Positions 6,353-9,740 of a stretch of DNA of 9,740 nucleotides are shown here, one piece after another. The position numbers and the translations under genes are program-made. Under the pieces are notes generated by a model, which made no database searches, was not told the DNA's origin, and was given only the letters and a program-made list of their open reading frames with translations. How positions within the stretch are numbered: position 1 is the stretch's first letter; every line of letters begins with the position of its first letter. The DNA is taken from contig JAILIJ010000028.1 in NCBI GenBank assembly GCA_024695315.1, positions 1-9,740 on the forward strand. The letters run 5' to 3'. Origin of the DNA: Bacteroidaceae bacterium (GTDB taxonomy: Bacteria > Bacteroidota > Bacteroidia > Bacteroidales > Bacteroidaceae).

Positions 6353-7840
6353 ATGATAAATTGGCGACTCATAGCGAAGATTATTGGCATTCTGCTTTAT
6401 ATCGAAGCAGGACTTATGGTACTTTGCCAGATTGTTGCTTTCATATATAATGAGGGAATTGAGGCTTTTTGTCCACCAATATTTGCAACAATCTTGCTTG
6501 GTGTAATAGGTCATTTAATCGGCCGTAATGCAGGTGCAAATATGGGGCGTAAGGACGGTTATGTGGTCGTCTCACTTGTTTGGGTGGTATTTACTATTAT
6601 TGGAATGTTCCCGTTCCTTATCTCTGGTACTATTCCGGACGTGTCAAGTGCGTTTTTTGAGACTATGTCTGGTTTCACTTCTACTGGAGCTACGATAATA
6701 GACGATATTGACAGTTTGCCACGTAGTTTGCTCTTTTGGCGAAGCTTGACACAATGGATTGGAGGTATAGGAATAGTGTTCTTTACGATAGCTATTCTGC
6801 CGGCTTTCGGAGTGGGCGAGGTAAAGCTTTTCGCAGCAGAGTCTACGGGACCGCTACACGATAAAGTTCATCCACGTATTAGTATGGCTGCAAAGTGGAT
6901 TGGCTCTGTTTATGTGATGCTTACTGTTCTTTGCATATTCGCCCTGTTATTATGCGGTATGGACACATTTGACGCAATCAATTACTCTATGTGTACTACG
7001 GCAACAGGAGGTTACGGAACGCATTCGGCTTTGTTACACGAGGCTTTCGACAATTCTGCCACAATTGAGTATGTTCTCACCTTTTTCATGTTTACATCGG
7101 GTGTGAACTACACTCTCATTTATTATACAATTCTAAAGGGGCGTATCAAGCAGTTTTTACGTGACGCCGAAGTTCGTTGTTACTATATTATAGTATTGAT
7201 AGCTACAGCGGTATGCACAATTACGCTTTTCTATAATCGAGGATTTTCTGACTTTGAATTATCTTTCCGAGAATCGATATTTACCGTTATTTCTCTTCAG
7301 ACTACTACTGGACTTGCTACATGTGACTATACTCTTTGGCCTGTACAACTCATGCCTATACTGCTTTTTGTTATGTTTGCAGGAGCGTGTTCGGGCAGTA
7401 CGAGTGGTGGATTCAAATGTGCACGTATGTCCATCATTTATCGTGTGTTGAAGAATGAATTTACCCGTATTCTTCATCCACGTGCAGTTATCCCAGTACG
7501 TATGAATGATGTGGTTATTCCTCAGTCAATAGTTCAAACTCTCCTTGGATTTATCACTCTATTTGTATTAGGACTTTTCGGAGGAGCCTTTGTACTTGCC
7601 CTCTTTGGTGTTAGTCCGAATGATGTGCATCCTGATTTCGACTATTATGAAGCTTTTGGTTTGGCCATGTCAAGTATTAGTAATGTAGGTCCGGGAATGG
7701 GCTATTATGGCCCAGCAAATTCATGGGCGATACTTAGTCCTTTTGCTAAGTGGGTTTGTTCATTCCTAATGCTTATTGGACGTCTTGAGATTTTCCCTAT
7801 TATAATTCTTTTCACACCTAATTTCTGGAAGAAAGGATAA
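6353..7840 (+). CDS. trkH: Trk potassium transporter membrane subunit TrkH
   Basis: This is a 495-residue polytopic inner-membrane protein that carries K+ through a pore built from four pseudo-repeats, each with a half-helix (P-loop) filter. The four filter segments are visible: FTSTGAT (about 108-114), TTATGGYG (215-222), TTTGLAT (317-323) and SNVGPG (443-448). Other family marks are WRSLTQWIGGIGIVFF (129-144) and the GACSGSTSGGFKCAR stretch (344-358) before the last repeat, with the charged loop ILHPRAVIPVR. Length agrees with E. coli TrkH/TrkG (about 485). ATG at 6353 is chosen because the N-terminus MINWRLIAKIIGILLYIEAG matches the first family helix; an upstream alternative at 6320 overlaps trkA and adds only a charged stretch. 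Works with TrkA encoded immediately upstream. Confidence 0.95.
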   Translation: MINWRLIAKIIGILLYIEAGLMVLCQIVAFIYNEGIEAFCPPIFATILLGVIGHLIGRNAGANMGRKDGYVVVSLVWVVFTIIGMFPFLISGTIPDVSSAFFETMSGFTSTGATIIDDIDSLPRSLLFWRSLTQWIGGIGIVFFTIAILPAFGVGEVKLFAAESTGPLHDKVHPRISMAAKWIGSVYVMLTVLCIFALLLCGMDTFDAINYSMCTTATGGYGTHSALLHEAFDNSATIEYVLTFFMFTSGVNYTLIYYTILKGRIKQFLRDAEVRCYYIIVLIATAVCTITLFYNRGFSDFELSFRESIFTVISLQTTTGLATCDYTLWPVQLMPILLFVMFAGACSGSTSGGFKCARMSIIYRVLKNEFTRILHPRAVIPVRMNDVVIPQSIVQTLLGFITLFVLGLFGGAFVLALFGVSPNDVHPDFDYYEAFGLAMSSISNVGPGMGYYGPANSWAILSPFAKWVCSFLMLIGRLEIFPIIILFTPNFWKKG

Positions 7841-7915
7841 GGAGGTAATTATCTGAAAGATAGAATTGATGTGAAATAATTTCTTCTTTTAAAAAGCTCA
7901 GAAACGTATAAATGC

Positions 7916-7950
7916 AAATAGTAGGTTTTCGTTATGAATATCTACTATTT
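7916..7950. terminator. Possible terminator hairpin after trkH
   Basis: AAATAGTAG (7916-7924) and CTACTATTT (7942-7950) form a perfect 9-bp stem with a 17-nt loop, about 75 nt after the trkH stop, followed by an AT-rich ATTTTAATAA stretch. It is the first sizeable hairpin downstream of the operon on the plus strand, so it may end the trkAH transcript. The stem is AT-rich and lacks a true U-tract, so confidence is limited. Confidence 0.35.
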
Positions 7951-7988
7951 ATTTTAATAATACCATCATTTTTATATGATAAGCTATT

Positions 7989-8013
7989 TTTGCATTTTAT
8001 TCGTAAATGCAAA
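7989..8013. repeat. Hairpin with 9-bp AAATGCAAA arms
   Basis: TTTGCATTT (7989-7997) and AAATGCAAA (8005-8013) form a perfect 9-bp stem around a 7-nt loop. A third copy of AAATGCAAA lies at 7910-7918 and could pair with the same left arm instead, so alternative folds are possible in the RNA. Confidence 0.5.
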
Positions 8014-8105
8014 GTAGAGATTACAATCCTTCGTAACGATTTTTAACGAAGTGTTAAATAAATATAAAAGGCCCTTTTTTACAACCTTAAAAATGATAAA
8101 ATGGG

Positions 8106-8123
8106 TAGCTTTGAGTAGATTTG
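8106..8123 (+). promoter_or_regulatory. Two tandem -7-like motifs with no gene downstream
   Basis: TAGCTTTG (8106-8113) and TAGATTTG (8116-8123) both match TAnnTTTG on the plus strand. Neither has a good TTTG -33 box at 19-21 nt, which lowers confidence. Transcription rightward from here would enter a region with no plus-strand gene for more than 1.2 kb, so any product would be a small RNA or antisense to the 3' end of the TSUP gene. Confidence 0.25.
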
Positions 8124-8185
8124 ACTATTCATCTGACGGTACGCGTATAGCTCCGATTTCATGAGGGGATAAGCTAAAATTTTAG

Positions 8186-8304
8186 TAACGTAAAATTCAT
8201 ACTTATCAGCTATGAAATACGAAGGTGATACGAAGGAGATACGAAGCGTTGCCGAAGGAGGTGGGGTAGAAAATTACGTTCGTTTCAAAACGCTTTTTAC
8301 GTTA
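8186..8304. repeat. 10-bp inverted repeat enclosing the tandem array
   Basis: TAACGTAAAA (8186-8195) and TTTTACGTTA (8295-8304) are perfect inverted copies 99 bp apart, with the 11-bp array between them. A perfect 12-bp palindrome CTAAAATTTTAG (8174-8185) abuts the left arm, and TTCATA/TATGAA (8196-8201, 8211-8216) make a further small stem. Such nesting points to a folded RNA or a foldback DNA element. Confidence 0.55.
8217..8260. repeat. Four-copy 11-bp tandem repeat
   Basis: Four consecutive 11-bp units are visible: ATACGAAGGTG, ATACGAAGGAG, ATACGAAGCGT and TGCCGAAGGAG. The core CGAAG is invariant, and the last copy is the most diverged. The period is close to one DNA helical turn, so the core would recur on the same DNA face. 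The period is not a multiple of three, and no ORF spans it, so it is not a protein repeat. Confidence 0.8.
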
Positions 8305-8345
8305 AATATGATAACTACCTCCAATAATCAACAGAATATATTTTT

Positions 8346-9074
8346 TTATGCCATCAAAGCTATAATACCACTTATAGCCATATAAATGTATATTACCATT
8401 CTTAAAATTGATATAGGCATTTTATCGAAAACCTTACCACCAATCCATGTACCTACAAATACAGCGCAAATGGCGTAGCACCATGCCCAACCAACGGCTG
8501 GCGTTAGAAAACCTGCTTTTGCCCTGAATATTGTCATCATGATATTTCCAATCACGAAATAAGCTTGTGAGATGCCAATATATTCCTCTTTGGTCTTTTC
8601 AGACTGTATGAAGTACAGTACGGCTGGTGGCCCTTGCATGGCACAGAATCCGCCCATCATTCCAGAGATTGTTCCCATGCTTATTTGTATTGGGAGAGTT
8701 GGCTTTACATGTATTCTTTTACTTATAAAAAGAAAGTAAATGCTGGCTATAATAAGGGTGACGCCAAGAATGTGCTTTAGCAATTTATCATCGACAGATG
8801 ACACAAATTGTATGGATACATAACTTATAATTATGAATGTTATAAGTATAGGCAATAATCTTTTCCAACTTATATATTTTCGCATCTTAATCGCAATAAA
8901 AAGGGATTGAGCGCCTGCAAGGAGTCCTGAAAGAGTTGTTGCCTCGCCGTATGAAGGCATAATGTGAGGTAGCATGGTCATTATAAAGACTCCGAATCCA
9001 AATCCGCTGACTCGTTGTACGAAACTGGCACAGACAGTCAAACTTATTAGTAATAAAATAGTGGATGTATCCAT
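8346..9074 (-). CDS. TSUP family (TauE/SafE) membrane transporter
   Basis: This 242-residue inner-membrane protein belongs to the TSUP family (PF01925, TauE/SafE, old DUF81), whose members export sulfite, sulfoacetate or other small organic anions, or take up sulfur compounds. About eight hydrophobic segments are arranged as two halves. Each half carries the family's glycine-rich motif: FVQRVSGFGFGVFIMTMLP (18-36) in the first and SGMMGGFCAMQGPPAVLYF (137-155) in the second. Length is typical (240-270). No ligand can be deduced, and neither neighbour (trkH convergent, a GH43 gene divergent) suggests sulfur metabolism. ATG at 9074 opens directly into the first membrane segment; AGGA just before it is too close to be an ideal ribosome binding site. 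Upstream is a possibly structured leader of about 175 nt. The annotation 'sulfite exporter', often used for this family, would be over-specific here. Confidence 0.9.
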   Translation of the reverse strand: MDTSTILLLISLTVCASFVQRVSGFGFGVFIMTMLPHIMPSYGEATTLSGLLAGAQSLFIAIKMRKYISWKRLLPILITFIIISYVSIQFVSSVDDKLLKHILGVTLIIASIYFLFISKRIHVKPTLPIQISMGTISGMMGGFCAMQGPPAVLYFIQSEKTKEEYIGISQAYFVIGNIMMTIFRAKAGFLTPAVGWAWCYAICAVFVGTWIGGKVFDKMPISILRMVIYIYMAISGIIALMA

Positions 9075-9256
9075 ATCCTGATTTATTATCTTTTACTTGA
9101 TTCTCGAAAGTTTTGCAAAGCCATACTATATGGCTTAAAAAGAGAAATAAATAATAGAGACGGTAGAAGTTAGTTTGCGGAATGATTTCCGCCACAACTA
9201 TAGTCTTTTAAACTATTCTTTTTACCACTTCCGAAACCAAAGTTTTTTATACGACG
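9075..9256 (-). promoter_or_regulatory. Putative structured 5' leader of the TSUP gene
   Basis: If transcription starts from the -7 box at 9264-9257, the mRNA has about 175 nt before the ATG. Two perfect hairpins lie in it: a 6-bp GC-rich stem with a 4-nt loop (GCGGAA 9177-9182, TTCCGC 9187-9192) and an 8-bp stem with a 3-nt loop (AAGCCATA 9118-9125, TATGGCTT 9129-9136) about 43 nt before the start codon. No known riboswitch class is recognised. The leader could control translation, or the stems could be protein-binding palindromes. Confidence 0.35.
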
Positions 9257-9284
9257 CAAAGTTAACGTTTTTTATAATACCAAA
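9257..9284 (-). promoter_or_regulatory. Possible promoter of the TSUP gene
   Basis: On the minus strand TAACTTTG (9264-9257) followed by CG is a strong match to the -7 consensus. The nearest TTTG (9284-9281) is 16 nt upstream, shorter than the usual 19-21, so the -33 element is doubtful. It lies back-to-back with the GH43 promoter, the two upstream boxes being about 25 bp apart. Confidence 0.4.
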
Positions 9285-9308
9285 AACTTCATTCTTCTGC
9301 ATAAATAG

Positions 9309-9338
9309 TTTGTAATTCAATTTAAACACATATCTTTG
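9309..9338 (+). promoter_or_regulatory. Promoter of the GH43 gene
   Basis: TTTG (9309-9312), an 18-nt spacer and TATCTTTG (9331-9338) followed by CG fit the Bacteroidota consensus well. Initiation near 9344 leaves a leader of about 20 nt, which is AT-rich (AATAACATAAATAG) with no Shine-Dalgarno sequence, as is usual in this phylum. Confidence 0.65.
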
Positions 9339-9362
9339 CGAAAAATAATAACATAAATAGGT

Positions 9363-9740
9363 ATGAAGAGAATTTTTAGCGTTTCGATTTTTGCGTATGT
9401 AGTGGCTGTTTTGCTGTCATTACCTACTAATCTTTCTGCACAGAAAAATGGAGAATTGTGGCTTGACTCAAATGGTAAGCATATTAATGCCCACGGAGGT
9501 AATGTGATAAAGTATGGAGATAAGTTCTATTGGTATGGCGAAAACCGACCATATAAGGGCTTTACAACTGAAGTCGGGGTTAGCGTTTATTCAAGTACAG
9601 ACTTAAAGACTTGGACTGAAGAAGGGGTGGCGCTTGCCGTTAGCGAGACTCCTGGAAGTGATATAGAGCGTGGTTGTATTATGGAACGCCCAAAGGTCGT
9701 CTATAATTCAAAGACTAAGAAATTCGTTATGCTTTTCCAC
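9363..9740 (+). CDS. Secreted GH43-type glycoside hydrolase, N-terminal 126 codons (partial)
   Basis: The gene starts at ATG 9363 and runs off the right edge. Residues 1-26 are a type I signal peptide: a basic start (MKR), a hydrophobic core (IFSVSIFAYVVAVLLSL), then NLSA before QKNG. There is no lipobox cysteine, so the product should be periplasmic or secreted, not a lipoprotein. The mature part begins the five-bladed propeller of a GH43-like enzyme: INAHGGNVIKYGDKFYWYGE (41-60), GVSVYSSTDLKTWTEEGVAL (72-91) and ERGCIMERPKVVYNSKTKKF (102-121). This pattern resembles the galactan-acting branch of GH43 (subfamilies such as 24 or 34), which release galactose or related sugars from plant or host glycans. 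The canonical GH43 base Asp is not seen near the N-terminus; AHGG occupies its usual place. Subfamily and substrate remain uncertain because most of the protein is missing. A good promoter lies just upstream. Confidence 0.82.
   Translation, partial: MKRIFSVSIFAYVVAVLLSLPTNLSAQKNGELWLDSNGKHINAHGGNVIKYGDKFYWYGENRPYKGFTTEVGVSVYSSTDLKTWTEEGVALAVSETPGSDIERGCIMERPKVVYNSKTKKFVMLFH

Larger units (their letters stand above)
7841..8322. mobile_element. Possible MITE-like or foldback intergenic element
   Basis: The gap between convergent trkH and the TSUP gene is bounded by GGAGGTAATTATC (7841-7853) and GATAACTACCTCC (8310-8322), inverted copies that differ at one of 13 positions. The left copy begins directly after the trkH stop codon. 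The enclosed 482 bp have no plausible gene but carry several nested inverted repeats, a tandem array and promoter-like boxes, an arrangement typical of non-autonomous foldback elements. No convincing target-site duplication is seen (only AA on each side). The call is tentative and needs other genomic copies to confirm it. Confidence 0.3.

Noticed and set aside
8066..8078. AAAAGG-C-CCTTTT inverted repeat before a T-tract as a terminator
   Set aside because: The arms are separated by one base, so it cannot form a normal hairpin. The stretch lies over 220 bp after trkH.
8093..8164. 23-codon plus-strand ORF (starts MIKWVALSRF)
   Set aside because: It is too short, has no ribosome binding site, begins upstream of the promoter-like boxes and resembles no domain.
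8217..8260. Tandem repeats as a CRISPR array
   Set aside because: Units are 11 bp and directly adjacent with no spacers, and no cas genes are present.
8887..9195. 102-codon minus-strand ORF overlapping the TSUP start
   Set aside because: It overlaps the TSUP N-terminus in another frame and shows aromatic/Ser-rich composition without a domain; the TSUP reading is clearly the real one.

Overview
The window looks like a chromosomal piece of a Bacteroidota genome, most likely Prevotella or a close relative. The base composition is AT-rich. Several gene starts are preceded by the Bacteroidota-type promoter (a TTTG box, about 19 nt, then TAnnTTTG) instead of sigma70 boxes, and Shine-Dalgarno sequences are mostly weak or absent. 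The Dxs sequence, with its GIAEGHAVTFSGGMAKDG stretch, also matches what I remember of Bacteroides/Prevotella enzymes. No database search was possible, so the genus is an inference.

Positions 1-2474, all minus strand, form the end of a surface-glycan region. Reading along the minus strand, there is a family 3 membrane acyltransferase, a GT14 (Core-2/I-branching type) glycosyltransferase, and then the first 72 codons of an IspD/TarI-like cytidylyltransferase that runs off the left edge. The first two probably form one transcript from a good promoter at 2573-2603. The third has its own -7 motif. Together they suggest building, branching and O-acylation of an exported polysaccharide.

Positions 2857-7840, plus strand, hold a core metabolic block: dxs (first enzyme of the MEP isoprenoid pathway), trkA (two-repeat RCK/NAD-binding regulator, GTG start) and trkH (potassium-translocating subunit). 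trkA and trkH are separated by only 13 bp and make one potassium-uptake system. dxs lies 153 bp upstream and has a clear promoter.

Positions 7841-8345 are a 505-bp gene-free stretch between convergent genes, and the most unusual part of the window. It has an imperfect 13-bp inverted repeat at its two ends (7841-7853 and 8310-8322, one mismatch), a four-copy 11-bp tandem repeat (8217-8260), a 10-bp inverted repeat enclosing that array, three copies of AAATGCAAA, and two tandem -7-like motifs with no gene downstream. This could be a small non-autonomous foldback/MITE-like element or a locus for an undescribed small RNA. Both readings are inferences.

Positions 8346-9074, minus strand, encode a TSUP (TauE/SafE) membrane transporter with a possibly structured 5' leader. 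Divergent from it, at 9363 to the right edge, is the start of a secreted GH43-type glycoside hydrolase with a signal peptide and a good promoter. No rRNA, tRNA, CRISPR array, transposase or phage gene was seen.
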